Below, piece by piece: positions 38,548-48,700 of a stretch of DNA of 64,000 nucleotides (the first letter of the stretch is position 1; each line of letters starts with the position of its first letter). The notes beneath the pieces are model-generated. The model was not told where the DNA came from, made no database searches, and worked only from the letters and a program-made list of their open reading frames with translations. The position numbers and the translations under genes were made by a program. This DNA is from Rhizobium sp. Root1334 (lineage in GTDB: Bacteria; Pseudomonadota; Alphaproteobacteria; Rhizobiales; Rhizobiaceae): contig NZ_LMEY01000012.1 of NCBI RefSeq assembly GCF_001426665.1, positions 62,001 through 126,000 on the forward strand, read 5' to 3'.

Positions 38548-40416
38548 ATGTTCTTGCGCGCCCTGTTTGCCACTTTCGAAAACTGGATACAGCCTTTCGC
38601 AGCGCGCGACAGCCTGCAGCCGCCTGAACGGCTGATCCCGTATATCTGGTTCTATATCAGGCAGGCCAAGGCACCGTTCATTGCCATGCTGGTTCTCGGC
38701 GGCATGACGGCGGCGATCGAGGCGACACTGTTCTGGTTCGTCGGCCGCGTCGTCGATATTCTTGCAACCGTCAAACCTGGCGACGGCTGGAGCGGGCTGC
38801 TTGCGGCACACGGCACCGAGCTGTTCGGCATGCTCGTCCTGATCGGTGTCGTCCGCTTCGTCGTATCGCTGCTGATGTCCCTGGTCGATCAGCAGGTGAT
38901 CACGCCGGGTTTCTACAATCTGGTGCGCTGGCAGTCCTATTTGCATGTGTCGCGGCAATCGTTGTCTTTCTTCCAGAACGATTTTTCCGGCCGCATCGTC
39001 ACCAAGGTCTGGTCGGGCGGGCAGGCGGTCGGCGATGTCGTCACGTCATTGATGGAAAGCGTCTGGTTCGTCGGCATCTATTCGGTCTCGACACTGGTGC
39101 TGGTTGGTCAACTTGACCTGTCGCTCGCGGTTGTCGTGTTCTTCTGGCTGGTCGGCTTTGGCTTCCTTGCCCGCTATTTCGTGCCGCGTATCCGTCAGCA
39201 CTCCAAGGAGACGGCCGAAGCGTCCTCGATGCTCAGCGGCCGTATGGTCGACGCCTACAGCAACATGCAGACGCTCAAACTGTTTGCCCGCGACGAGGAA
39301 AACGACCGCTACATGCGGCAGGGCTTCGATATCTTCCAAGATACGATCATCCGCTTCACCCGGTTCATTACCGGCGTGCGTGCCTCGATGGCGCTTCTGT
39401 CGGGGATCATGATCGTTACCATGGCGGCGATGAGCATCGACCTGTGGCTGTCCGGCGCGATCAGCTCGGGTGCCGTCGCGTTCACAATGGCGCTGATCCT
39501 ACGGCTGAATTTTCTGTTGAGCCGGATGATGGTGCAGTTCAACGGCATCATGCGCAATATCGGCACGATCCAGAACGCCGCCGAAATGATTTCCCAGCCG
39601 GTGCAGCTTGTCGATCAGCCGGATGCGCCAAGCCTCGTCGTCAACAGCCCGGCGATCCGTTTTGACAATATCCGGTTCCATTACGGCAAAGGGCAGGGCG
39701 TCATCGATAACCTGTCGCTGACCGTCAAGCCGGGTGAAAAAATCGGTATTGTCGGCCGCTCAGGGGCTGGCAAGACGACACTCGTCAATCTGCTTCTACG
39801 CTTTTACGACCTGGAAGCCGGCCGTATTCTGATCGATGGGCAGGACATCTCGATGGTGCGGCAGGAAACGCTTCGCATGCAGATCGGTGTCGTCAGCCAG
39901 GATACATCGCTGCTGCATCGATCGATCCGAGACAATATCCTCTTCGGCCGTCCGGATGCCGACGAACACGGCCTGCGCGAGGCGGCCGAAAAGGCCGAAG
40001 CTCTGGATTTCATTGAGAGATTGCAAGACCAGCGCGGCCGCTGGGGATTTGACGCCCATGTCGGCGAGCGCGGCGTCAAGCTGTCGGGCGGACAGCGGCA
40101 GCGCGTGGCGATTGCGCGGGTGATGCTGAAGGATGCGCCGATCCTGGTGCTTGATGAAGCGACCTCGGCACTCGATTCGGAGGTCGAGGCTGCCATCCAG
40201 TCCAATCTTGACCGTTTGATGCATGGCAAGACCGTGCTGGCGATCGCCCACCGGCTCTCCACCATCGCCGCACTCGACCGCCTGATAGTCATGGATCAGG
40301 GCCGGATCGTCGAAGACGGTACCCATGAGCAGCTCATCGCGGCAGGCGGTCTCTATGCCGATCTCTGGCTGCGGCAATCCGGCGGATTTCTCGCCCGCGA
40401 GGCTGCGGCCGAATAA
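38548..40416 (+). CDS. Half-size ABC exporter, second of a pair
   Basis: 622 residues with the same layout as the first exporter: six membrane helices in the N-terminal half, then Walker A GRSGAGKTTLV, signature LSGGQRQRVAIARV, Walker B ILVLDEATSALDSEVE and AIAHRLS. The two share long identical blocks in the ATPase, consistent with an old tandem duplication. Both signature motifs are intact, so both ATP sites should be active. Confidence 0.9.
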   Translation: MFLRALFATFENWIQPFAARDSLQPPERLIPYIWFYIRQAKAPFIAMLVLGGMTAAIEATLFWFVGRVVDILATVKPGDGWSGLLAAHGTELFGMLVLIGVVRFVVSLLMSLVDQQVITPGFYNLVRWQSYLHVSRQSLSFFQNDFSGRIVTKVWSGGQAVGDVVTSLMESVWFVGIYSVSTLVLVGQLDLSLAVVVFFWLVGFGFLARYFVPRIRQHSKETAEASSMLSGRMVDAYSNMQTLKLFARDEENDRYMRQGFDIFQDTIIRFTRFITGVRASMALLSGIMIVTMAAMSIDLWLSGAISSGAVAFTMALILRLNFLLSRMMVQFNGIMRNIGTIQNAAEMISQPVQLVDQPDAPSLVVNSPAIRFDNIRFHYGKGQGVIDNLSLTVKPGEKIGIVGRSGAGKTTLVNLLLRFYDLEAGRILIDGQDISMVRQETLRMQIGVVSQDTSLLHRSIRDNILFGRPDADEHGLREAAEKAEALDFIERLQDQRGRWGFDAHVGERGVKLSGGQRQRVAIARVMLKDAPILVLDEATSALDSEVEAAIQSNLDRLMHGKTVLAIAHRLSTIAALDRLIVMDQGRIVEDGTHEQLIAAGGLYADLWLRQSGGFLAREAAAE

Positions 40417-40787
40417 CGCACCCAGGTGTCGCCAGACGGCCTTGTGATGCCGTGTTTTGATCATGCCGGGCGGCGAAAAGCGGTTTGCGAACATTGGCTT
40501 CGGTTTTCCCGCGACAATGTGGCTCACCTCTTGCGCTCAAGGCTAGACATCCCCAACGATCAAGCATAGAACGCGCCGGAATGCCGGGGGAATCTGCCGT
40601 TTTTTGGGATGGGCAAGGTTTGCCCGGTTTTGGTGCATGAGCGCGGAAGGCGAAAGTTTTCTTCGAATCGTGCATAGAGGCTTATTGATTTGGCGCTGTT
40701 CTTTCGCTCAAGTGTCAGCACGGGGCGCGGATCGACGCCGGGGACAGTGCGGTTTCCGCATACATTGCGTGAGAGGATGGTTTAGCC
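40417..40787. other. Intergenic region between the ABC exporter and petA
   Basis: 371 bases without a supported gene. The hairpin at 40611-40631 is the only terminator-like element. The region presumably holds the petABC promoter, but I found no convincing -35/-10 pair. Confidence 0.5.
40611..40631 (+). terminator. Terminator-like hairpin before petA
   Basis: GGGCAA and TTGCCC arms with a 3-base loop, followed by GG and four T. Confidence 0.5.
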
Positions 40788-41366
40788 GTGAGCGAACACG
40801 AGATATCAAGCGAAACCTCGGGCGAGCCCACTCGCCGCGATTTCCTGTACTTGACCACCGGCATGGCCGGTGCGGTCGGTGCGGCAGCCGTTGCATGGCC
40901 GTTCATCGACCAGATGCGCCCTGACGCCTCGACCTTGGCACTCGCTTCGATCGAAGTCGATGTTGCCAGCCTTCAGCCGGGGATGTCGCTGACGGTGAAA
41001 TGGCGCGGCAAGCCGGTGTTCATCCGCAACCGTACCGACAAGGAAGTCGAGGAAGCCAATGCTGTTGCGCTGGCCGACCTGAAAGACCCGGTTGCGCGCA
41101 ATGCCAACCTCCCGGCCGATGCGACTGCGACAGACCTTGATCGCTCCGCCGGCAAGGAAAAAGAAAACTGGATCGTCATGATCGGCTCCTGCACGCATCT
41201 CGGTTGCGTTCCGCTCGGCCAGGCTGGCGATTTTGGCGGCTGGTTCTGTCCCTGCCATGGCTCTCACTACGATACGGCCGGCCGTATCCGTAAGGGCCCG
41301 GCACCGCAGAACCTCGCCGTACCGACCTTTGCGTTCGCTACCGACACAGTCATCAAGATCGGTTGA
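40788..41366 (+). CDS. petA: Ubiquinol-cytochrome c reductase, Rieske iron-sulfur subunit
   Basis: 192 residues. N-terminal twin-arginine signal/anchor ([27 protein letters not shown]) and the Rieske 2Fe-2S motifs CTHLGC and CPCHGSHYD with the two Cys and two His ligands. Carries electrons from ubiquinol to cytochrome c1 in complex III at the cytoplasmic membrane. Starts with GTG at 40788, supported by GAGAGGA 8 bases upstream. First gene of petABC. Confidence 0.96.
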   Translation: MSEHEISSETSGEPTRRDFLYLTTGMAGAVGAAAVAWPFIDQMRPDASTLALASIEVDVASLQPGMSLTVKWRGKPVFIRNRTDKEVEEANAVALADLKDPVARNANLPADATATDLDRSAGKEKENWIVMIGSCTHLGCVPLGQAGDFGGWFCPCHGSHYDTAGRIRKGPAPQNLAVPTFAFATDTVIKIG

Positions 41367-41380
41367 GGGGAATACTGATT

Positions 41381-42655
41381 ATGAGTGGTGATCATTCAAC
41401 CTATACGCCGACGTCCGGTATCGAGAAATGGGTGGATTCGCGCCTGCCGCTGCCGCGGCTCGTGCATGACAGCTTCGTTTCCTATCCGGTTCCGCGCAAT
41501 CTGAACTACGCCTACACATTCGGCGCCATGCTTTCGGTCATGCTGATCATCCAGATCCTGACCGGCGTTGTTCTCGCCATGCATTATGCCGCAGAAACGA
41601 CGGTTGCCTTCAACTCCGTCGAAAAGATCATGCGTGACGTCAATCAGGGTTGGCTCTTGCGCTACATGCATGCCAACGGTGCGTCGTTCTTCTTCATCGC
41701 CGTATATCTGCATATCGGCCGTGGTCTCTATTACGGCTCGTACAAGGCTCCGCGCGAAATCCTCTGGATCCTCGGCGTTGTCATCTACCTTCTGATGATG
41801 GCTGCCGGCTTCATGGGCTACGTTCTGCCCTGGGGTCAGATGTCCTTCTGGGGCGCCACGGTTATCACCGGCTTCTTCTCGGCCTTCCCGCTTGTCGGCG
41901 AATGGATCCAGCAGTTCCTGCTCGGTGGCTTTGCCGTCGATAATCCGACGCTCAACCGCTTCTTTGCGCTGCATTACCTCTTGCCGTTCATGATCGCCGG
42001 TGTCGTTGTCCTGCATATCTGGGCGCTGCATGTCGTTGGCCAGACGAACCCGACCGGTGTCGAAGTCAAGACCAAGACGGACACGGTTGCCTTCACGCCT
42101 TATGCGACCCTCAAGGACGCACTCGGTGTATCCGTGTTCCTGCTGTTCTACGCCTGGTTCGTCTTCTACATGCCGAACTTCCTCGGCCACCCAGACAACT
42201 ACATTCCGGCTAACGCGTTGAAGACCCCGGCTCACATCGTCCCTGAATGGTACTACCTGCCGTTCTACGCGATGCTGCGCGCCATCACCTTCAATGTCGG
42301 CCCGATCGACTCCAAGCTTGGTGGCGTTCTGGTGATGTTCGGTGCGATCATCATCTTGTTCTTCCTGCCCTGGCTCGATACGTCGAAGGTTCGCTCCGCC
42401 GTCTACCGTCCCTGGTACAAGCTGTTCTTCTGGCTCTTCGTGATCAATGCCATCCTGCTCGGCTGGTTGGGTTCGCGCCCTGCTGAAGGTCTCTATGTCG
42501 TGATGTCGCAGCTCGGCACTCTCTACTACTTCGGCTTCTTCCTCGTCATTATGCCGGTTCTCGGCCTGATCGAGACACCGAAGCGCATCCCGAATTCCAT
42601 TACCGAGGCGGTTCTGGAAAAACAGGCTGCGAAGAAAAAGCCTGTTGCTGCGTGA
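41381..42655 (+). CDS. petB: Ubiquinol-cytochrome c reductase, cytochrome b
   Basis: 424 residues, eight membrane helices. Heme-binding His pairs are visible in helices B and D ([24 protein letters not shown] and [24 protein letters not shown]), and the Qo-site PEWY motif appears as [18 protein letters not shown] at 41381, 14 bases after the petA stop, with GGTTGAGGGG upstream. Confidence 0.96.
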   Translation: MSGDHSTYTPTSGIEKWVDSRLPLPRLVHDSFVSYPVPRNLNYAYTFGAMLSVMLIIQILTGVVLAMHYAAETTVAFNSVEKIMRDVNQGWLLRYMHANGASFFFIAVYLHIGRGLYYGSYKAPREILWILGVVIYLLMMAAGFMGYVLPWGQMSFWGATVITGFFSAFPLVGEWIQQFLLGGFAVDNPTLNRFFALHYLLPFMIAGVVVLHIWALHVVGQTNPTGVEVKTKTDTVAFTPYATLKDALGVSVFLLFYAWFVFYMPNFLGHPDNYIPANALKTPAHIVPEWYYLPFYAMLRAITFNVGPIDSKLGGVLVMFGAIIILFFLPWLDTSKVRSAVYRPWYKLFFWLFVINAILLGWLGSRPAEGLYVVMSQLGTLYYFGFFLVIMPVLGLIETPKRIPNSITEAVLEKQAAKKKPVAA

Positions 42656-42684
42656 TGTCTGCGAAGATCAAGGAACCCAAAACA

Positions 42685-43578
42685 ATGAAAAAGCTTGTTA
42701 CAGGCATTCTTTCGCTCGCAGTCGTCGCCGGACTTGGTGCAGGCATGGTGTTCGCCGCTGAAACGGGTGAAGCCAAGCCTGCTGGTGCTGCCGCCGAGGA
42801 AGAGCACGCTGGCGCTACGCCACATTACCCGATCCACAAGCCGGAGCAGGAAAAGTGGTCTTTTGCCGGACCGTTCGGCCACTATGACAAGGGCCAGCTG
42901 CAGCGCGGCCTGAAGGTCTACACCGAAGTCTGTTCCGCCTGCCACTCGATGAACCTTGTGTCCTTCCGTACGCTGGAAGGCCTCGGCTATTCGCCGGCCC
43001 AGGTGAAGACCTTTGCCGCCAACTACGAAGTCCAGGACGGCCCGAACGCCGATGGCGAGATGTATACCCGCAAGGCCGTGCCTTCGGACCATTTCCCGTC
43101 GCCGTTCCCGAACGCCGAGGCAGCTGCCGCGGCCAACAACGGTGCGGCTCCGCCGGACTTCTCGTTGATCGCCAAGGCACGCGGCATCGAGCGCGGCTTT
43201 CCGACGTTCATCTTCGACATGTTCACCCAGTATCAGGAAGGTGGCCCGGATTACATCCATGCGCTGCTGACCGGCTACCAGGACGCGCCGAAGGGGGTCG
43301 AGATTTCCGAAGGCACGCACTATAACCCATACTTCGCCAACGCCGCAGCGCTCGCCATGGCGAAGCCGATCTCCGACGATCAAGTCACCTATGACGATGG
43401 TTCGCCGCAGACGGTCGAGCAGTATTCGCGCGACATTTCCGCATTCCTGATGTGGGCTGCCGAGCCCCACCTGGAAGCGCGCAAGCGTACCGGTTTCATG
43501 GTCATGGTGTTCCTGCTGATCTTCACCGGCTTGATCTACCTGACGAAGAAGTCGGTCTACGCCAACAAGGAACATTGA
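42685..43578 (+). CDS. petC: Ubiquinol-cytochrome c reductase, cytochrome c1
   Basis: 297 residues: signal peptide (MKKLVTGILSLAVVAGLGAGMVFAAE), heme c site CSACH near residue 88, and a C-terminal membrane anchor (TGFMVMVFLLIFTGLIYLTKKSVY). The start at 42685 is preferred because it opens the signal peptide and follows AAGGAACC; an in-frame ATG at 42655 overlapping the petB stop is the alternative. Last gene of petABC. Confidence 0.95.
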   Translation: MKKLVTGILSLAVVAGLGAGMVFAAETGEAKPAGAAAEEEHAGATPHYPIHKPEQEKWSFAGPFGHYDKGQLQRGLKVYTEVCSACHSMNLVSFRTLEGLGYSPAQVKTFAANYEVQDGPNADGEMYTRKAVPSDHFPSPFPNAEAAAAANNGAAPPDFSLIAKARGIERGFPTFIFDMFTQYQEGGPDYIHALLTGYQDAPKGVEISEGTHYNPYFANAAALAMAKPISDDQVTYDDGSPQTVEQYSRDISAFLMWAAEPHLEARKRTGFMVMVFLLIFTGLIYLTKKSVYANKEH

Positions 43579-43607
43579 TCGGCGGCCGGTCATCCGGCAC
43601 TGCATCG

Positions 43608-43647
43608 AAAGGCCCGGTTCACTCGATGAACCGGGCCTTTTCTTTTT
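43608..43647 (+). terminator. Intrinsic terminator of petABC
   Basis: AAGGCCCGGTTC and GAACCGGGCCTT arms (12 bp) followed by T-rich sequence. Confidence 0.92.
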
Positions 43648-43726
43648 GGTTGCGGGTTTGCATTGCAGGTTGCAAAGACGGGCAGCGGCGATAGTGTGGC
43701 GGCCATATCCGATGCAGGAGGTTTTG

Positions 43727-44533
43727 GTGCGACTGTTCCGTTTCGCTTCCTGGCTCGCCGCCACGGCAGGATTCCTTGCATCACCGCTTGCGGCCGCTGA
43801 TTTCGACCAGCAGCGTTTCCTGGATGAAAAGGAGTGGCGGGTGATCGTCAGCCCCTATGTCTGGGCCGCATCGCTCACGGGCAATGCTTCGCTCGCCGGT
43901 TTCGACACCGATGTCGATGTTCCATTCTCCGACACATTCAATCACCTCGATTTAGCCTTCATGGGCAATGTGGAGGTGACCAACGGCACGTGGGGTGCAT
44001 TCATCGATCTCCAGCACGTGAAGACGAGCCAGGGCGAGGAGCTCCAGTCGCAACAGCTGGATCTCGGCATAACCATGAACACCGTCGAAGGTGGCATCTA
44101 TTACCGCGCTTACGAGGCGGCGCTTGGCGGTGATACGGCGTTCGGCCAGCCGCGGCGTCTATCGGTCGAACCGCTGATCGGTGTGCGCTGGAGCCAGCTC
44201 AAGGGAACGGTCGAGGCGCTTGGACGAAAAGTGGAAAAGCAGTCGGACTGGTGGGATCCGTTCGTCGGGTTGAGGGTCAATATCGATCTGAGCGACCGCT
44301 GGAACCTGTTTACCGAAGCAGATATCGGTGGTTTCGATGTCGGATCGAAATTTACCGTCAATGCCCAGAGCTATCTCGGCTACCGGACAATGATGCTCGG
44401 TCAGCCGACCATCCTGCGCGCCGGCTATCGCGTGCTTTATCAGGATTACGAAACCAACGATTTCACCGGTAATCATTTCCGCTGGAATGTTACCCAGCAT
44501 GGACCCGTGGTCGGTCTTTCCATGCAGTTCTAG
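43727..44533 (+). CDS. Putative outer-membrane beta-barrel protein
   Basis: 268 residues with a signal peptide (FRFASWLAATAGFLASPLAAA) and alternating hydrophobic strands ending in a C-terminal Phe (VVGLSMQF), the usual last residue of outer-membrane barrels. Strand-like segments include WRVIVSPYVWAASLTGNASL, NLFTEADIGGFDVGSKF and YLGYRTMMLGQPTILRAGYRVLYQDYETND. GTG at 43727 is chosen because CAGGAGG lies 5 bases upstream. The Ntn-hydrolase gene follows after 25 bases, so the two are probably cotranscribed. Confidence 0.7.
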   Translation: MRLFRFASWLAATAGFLASPLAAADFDQQRFLDEKEWRVIVSPYVWAASLTGNASLAGFDTDVDVPFSDTFNHLDLAFMGNVEVTNGTWGAFIDLQHVKTSQGEELQSQQLDLGITMNTVEGGIYYRAYEAALGGDTAFGQPRRLSVEPLIGVRWSQLKGTVEALGRKVEKQSDWWDPFVGLRVNIDLSDRWNLFTEADIGGFDVGSKFTVNAQSYLGYRTMMLGQPTILRAGYRVLYQDYETNDFTGNHFRWNVTQHGPVVGLSMQF

Positions 44534-44558
44534 TTTTTTATAACGATCGGAGATGATC

Positions 44559-45629
44559 ATGATCGATGGACGTTCAACGTTGATTACCACTATCCTGTCT
44601 GCCGTTCTAGCTGGTACGCTTGCAATGGCGCCCGTCGCCGAAGCCTGCACGCGGCTTGTCTACCTGGGGCCGGAAGGCAATATCATTACGGCGCGTTCCA
44701 TGGACTGGAAGAGCGACGTTGCCACCAATCTCTGGATTTTGCCGCGCGGTATCGAACGAAGCGGGCAGGCCGGTGAAAACTCGATCAAATGGAAGGCGAA
44801 ATACGGCAGCGTGGTTGCGACCGGCTATGATATTTCGACAACCGATGGCGTCAACGATGCGGGGCTGATGGCCAATGTTCTTTGGCTGGTCGAATCGGAA
44901 TATCCCAAGTTCGACGGCCAGAGCAAACCCGGCTTGACGATTGCCGCCTGGGCACAGTACGCGCTTGATAATTTCGCCACCGTGGCCGAGGCCGTCGAGG
45001 CACTTGAGCGCGAGCCTTTTATGATTGTAACCGACAATGTGCCCGGGGAAAACCGGCTGACGACGCTGCATCTGTCGCTGTCGGACGCGACAGGCGACAG
45101 CGCCATCATCGAGTACATCAAGGGCAAACAGGTCATCCACCATGACCGTAAGTATCAGGTGATGACAAACTCTCCGACGTTTGACGAGCAACTTGCGCTG
45201 AATGCCTACTGGAAAAAGATCGGCGGCACCGTGATGCTGCCCGGAACCAACCGCGCGGCGGACCGGTTTGCGCGTGCTTCCTTCTATGTCGATGCCATTC
45301 CCAAGGAGGAGGACGCAAACCGGGCGCTCGCCAGCGTCTTCAGCGTCATCCGCAACGTCTCGGTCCCCTATGGTCTGAATACTCCAGAGGAGCCGAATAT
45401 CTCCTCGACCCGTTGGCGTACTGTCGTCGATCACAAGCGCAAACTCTACTTCTTCGAATCTGCGCTGACGCCCAATACCTTCTGGGTCGATCTCAAAACC
45501 ATCGATTTTTCTGCCGAGACTGGCAAGGTCAAGAAACTCGACCTTGGCGAAAACCAGGATCACACCTATTCGGGCGACGCGACCCCTTCGTTCAAGGACG
45601 CCAAACTGTTCCAGTTTCTCGGCCTCTGA
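44559..45629 (+). CDS. Choloylglycine hydrolase/penicillin V acylase-family amidase
   Basis: 356 residues. A signal peptide ends at VAEA and the next residue, Cys30, opens CTRLVYLG, the N-terminal nucleophile of the CGH/PVA (Ntn-hydrolase) family, so processing would expose the catalytic Cys in the periplasm. Other family residues: RSMDWKSD (Arg and Asp), NDAGLMANVLWL, and MTNSPTFDEQL (Asn). Members cleave bile salts, penicillin V or acyl-homoserine lactones; the substrate is not fixed by sequence. ATG at 44559 with CGGAG 6 bases upstream. Confidence 0.85.
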   Translation: MIDGRSTLITTILSAVLAGTLAMAPVAEACTRLVYLGPEGNIITARSMDWKSDVATNLWILPRGIERSGQAGENSIKWKAKYGSVVATGYDISTTDGVNDAGLMANVLWLVESEYPKFDGQSKPGLTIAAWAQYALDNFATVAEAVEALEREPFMIVTDNVPGENRLTTLHLSLSDATGDSAIIEYIKGKQVIHHDRKYQVMTNSPTFDEQLALNAYWKKIGGTVMLPGTNRAADRFARASFYVDAIPKEEDANRALASVFSVIRNVSVPYGLNTPEEPNISSTRWRTVVDHKRKLYFFESALTPNTFWVDLKTIDFSAETGKVKKLDLGENQDHTYSGDATPSFKDAKLFQFLGL

Positions 45630-45669
45630 CCACGATAAACTCGCTGCATCAGCTTAAGGTCACAAACGC

Positions 45670-45711
45670 AAAACGCCTTCAGGTTATCAGCCTGAAGGCG
45701 TTTTTATTTTG
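45670..45711. terminator. Bidirectional terminator between the amidase and the GPR-like gene
   Basis: AAACGCCTTCAGG and CCTGAAGGCGTTT arms (13 bp) with T-rich sequence on the plus side and a shorter T-rich stretch on the minus side. Confidence 0.9.
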
Positions 45712-45735
45712 GCTTTTACGGCCCGGTACCCGGGC

Positions 45736-48700
45736 TTAGCTGAAGCGTCCGGCGGCGTGTGCCAGCATCGTGTAGACCTTGCCGGTATCCGACGTGAGGT
45801 AGGTCTGGGTCATTACCTTGTCGCGGTCATTGCGGGCGACGTCGCCGAGCAGCTTTTCGAAGTCGGCGATGTAGCGGTCGACTGCCGTGCGGAACTCCGG
45901 CTCGCGATCGTACTTGCGCTTGATCTCGTCGAAGGTCTGCTGGCCCTTCAGCGTGTACAGGCGGCGTGTGAACACGTCGCGCTCGCCGCGCTGGTAGCGG
46001 CGCCACAGATCGACCGAGGCATCGTGGTCGATTGCGCGGGCGATGTCGACCGACAGCGAATTCAGCGATTCCATCACGTGGCGCGGGTTGCGGGTGTCGC
46101 CAGATCTGGTTGCGGCTGCAGGCTGCGCTTCGGCGGCACGCTGCTGGACTGGTGCTGCGGTTGCAGGCTCCTCTTCGCGCGAGGCGCCGCGCAGCAGGTC
46201 ACGCATCCAGCCGCTGCCTTCTTCGGTCCGCTGACGGGTGGCCGCCTGTGGCTCGGGCTGACGGGCAACCGGCTGCTGGACGGCAGGCTGCTGGGCGGCG
46301 GGACGCGGCTGCTCGATGCCGAGGCTACCGCGAAGGGCAGGCTCCGGGCGGCGTTGCTCGACGGCAGGCTGCTGGGTGACGGCGCGGACCGGGGCGGGCG
46401 CCACGGCCTGTTGAACCGCCTGCTGCGCCGCTGTCTGCTGACGGACGACTGGTTGGGCGATCTCGAGCTGGCCGGAAGACTTGCCGATGATGTCGGAAAG
46501 CTCCTGCAAGGCCTTGATCTGCTCGGCGACCGCACGGCGCATGACCGAGGCATTTTCCTTGGCTTCTTCCGGCAGGTCGAAGGCACCGCGCTTCAGTTCT
46601 TCGCGGGTCATGTCGAGTTCCTTGCGGATCTCGTGGGCCGAGCGGCGGATCTCGTCGGTGGCGCCGCTGAAGCGGCTGACCGCTTCTTCGACGGCCTGGC
46701 GGATGGCTGCACCCATGTGCTCGGCTGTACCGTCGGACTTCTTGCTGGTTTCGGTCATCAGGCGGTCGATGTCCGACAGCGAGGCGCCGACACTGCCACG
46801 CAGACGCGAAGCCACTTCCTTGGAGCGTTCCTCGGCGCGGACGAAGGCACCTTCGACGGAGAGGCTGGCGTCTTCACCAGCCTTGGTAACGGCGGCGCGC
46901 ATGGCTTCGCTGGCCGACGCGGCGCGGGCTTCGGCTTCCGACAGCGTCTTGCTGACATTGGCGAAGGACGACTGGACGCCGGCACGCAGGTTGCTGGCGA
47001 TCTCGTTGGAGCGTTCTTCTGCCCGCACGAACACCGATTCCACCGACATGCTGGCTTCGTCGCCGGCCTTGACGACGGCATTGCGCATGGCTTCTGCTGC
47101 CGATGCGGCGCGCTGTTCGGCTTCGCTCAGAATGCGGCCGACATCGCTGAAGGACGACTGGATGCCCGAGCGCAGGTTGCCTGCGACCTGGGCCGAGCGG
47201 TCTTCGGCGCGCTGGAAGGCGCCATCGACGAAGCCTTCAAGCGCGTGCATGGTCTTTTCGATTTCTTCCGAGCGGCTGACGAGGCCGATGGAGAGCGTGC
47301 GCAGCGCATCCTGGCGTTCTTCCAGCGTGCTGACCAGATTGGACTGGGCGGCAGCGAGAAGGTCGGATGCCTGGCCGAGAACCTTGGAGTGATCCTCAAA
47401 GCGGCCGACGATGCCGCCGATCTGCGACAGGGTCGAGCCCGAGATGTCGGCGAGCTTGTCAACCTTGCCTTCGAGAAGGCGGGTCGAGGTCGACAGCATG
47501 TCGGAGGCGCGGTTGGCGGATTCCGAGAACCGCGTAGTCGTCGATTCCAGCTGCTCATCCATGGCGCCGAGATTGGCGCTGGCCTGCTCGATGACACCGG
47601 CAATCGAGCTGTTGCTTGCCGACAACTGGTCGATCAGGCCCATCGCCGTCGATTGCAGACGGTTTTCAACCATCTTCATCGCCTTGGCCGTCTCCTCGGC
47701 GCGGGTCGAGATCGCATTCAGCGTTTCGCCGGTGCGGGCGGTCAGGCTGTCGAGCAGCGTGGCATTTTCGGCGCGCAGGCGGTCAGCACTCTGCTGTGCT
47801 ACTTCGCTGATCCGATCGGCCGCTTCCTTGCCGGTTGCGGCGTACTGATCGATGATCGGGCGGGCCTGTTCGTCGATGATGCGGGACAGTTCGGCGGAGC
47901 GGCCGGCCAGCATCGAGTTGAGCTCGCGGGTGCTGTCGTCGAGCGTGGTGCGGATCGTATTGCCACGGGCCTCCAGGGCCTTCTCGACGTCCGTAAGGCT
48001 TTGGGTCAGCGACGATGCCTGTTCGGCGACGCGCGATTGTGTCTGAGCAATTCGGGCCGCTGCGCCATCGGATGCTTCGCCGACGGAACGGGCAAGCTCG
48101 GCGCTGCGCATGGCTGCGGTCGCGGCCGTCTGTTCCACGGCCGTCTGGAAATCGGCCTGCCGTGCAGCCATCGCCTGAGCGAAGTCTTCACCAGCCTTGG
48201 CCAGCAGTTCGGCAGAGCGCTGCGCTTCCGCATCGATGCCCTGGGCTGCTTCGCCGACGGCGCCGCGCAGGTTGGTGACGAGGCCTGCGGCCTTGCCCTC
48301 GATCGTGCGGCTGACATTGTCGAGACCGATCGAAAGGGCGCGGTCCATGGTGCCGAGACGTTCTTCGATGCGGCCGGTACCGCCTTCGATGCTGGCTTCG
48401 ATCCGTGTGGCGGCGGCTGCCGTGACGCGGTCGAGTTCGGCCGTGTGGGTGGTCAGCGTCTCGGTGATACGATTTGCTGCTTCGCCACTGATGCGGTCGA
48501 TCTCTTCTGTACGGCCGGTCAGGCTGCCGGCGATCCGGTCGGCGGCGAGGGTGCTGACGCGGTCGAGTTCTGTCGTATGGTCAGACAGGGTCGAGGCGAT
48601 GCGGGCTGCGGCTGCATTGCCGACACGGTCGATCTCTTCTGTCCGGCCTGCAAGGCTATCGGTGATCATGGCAGCTGCTGCCGTGCTGATCTGATCGAAT

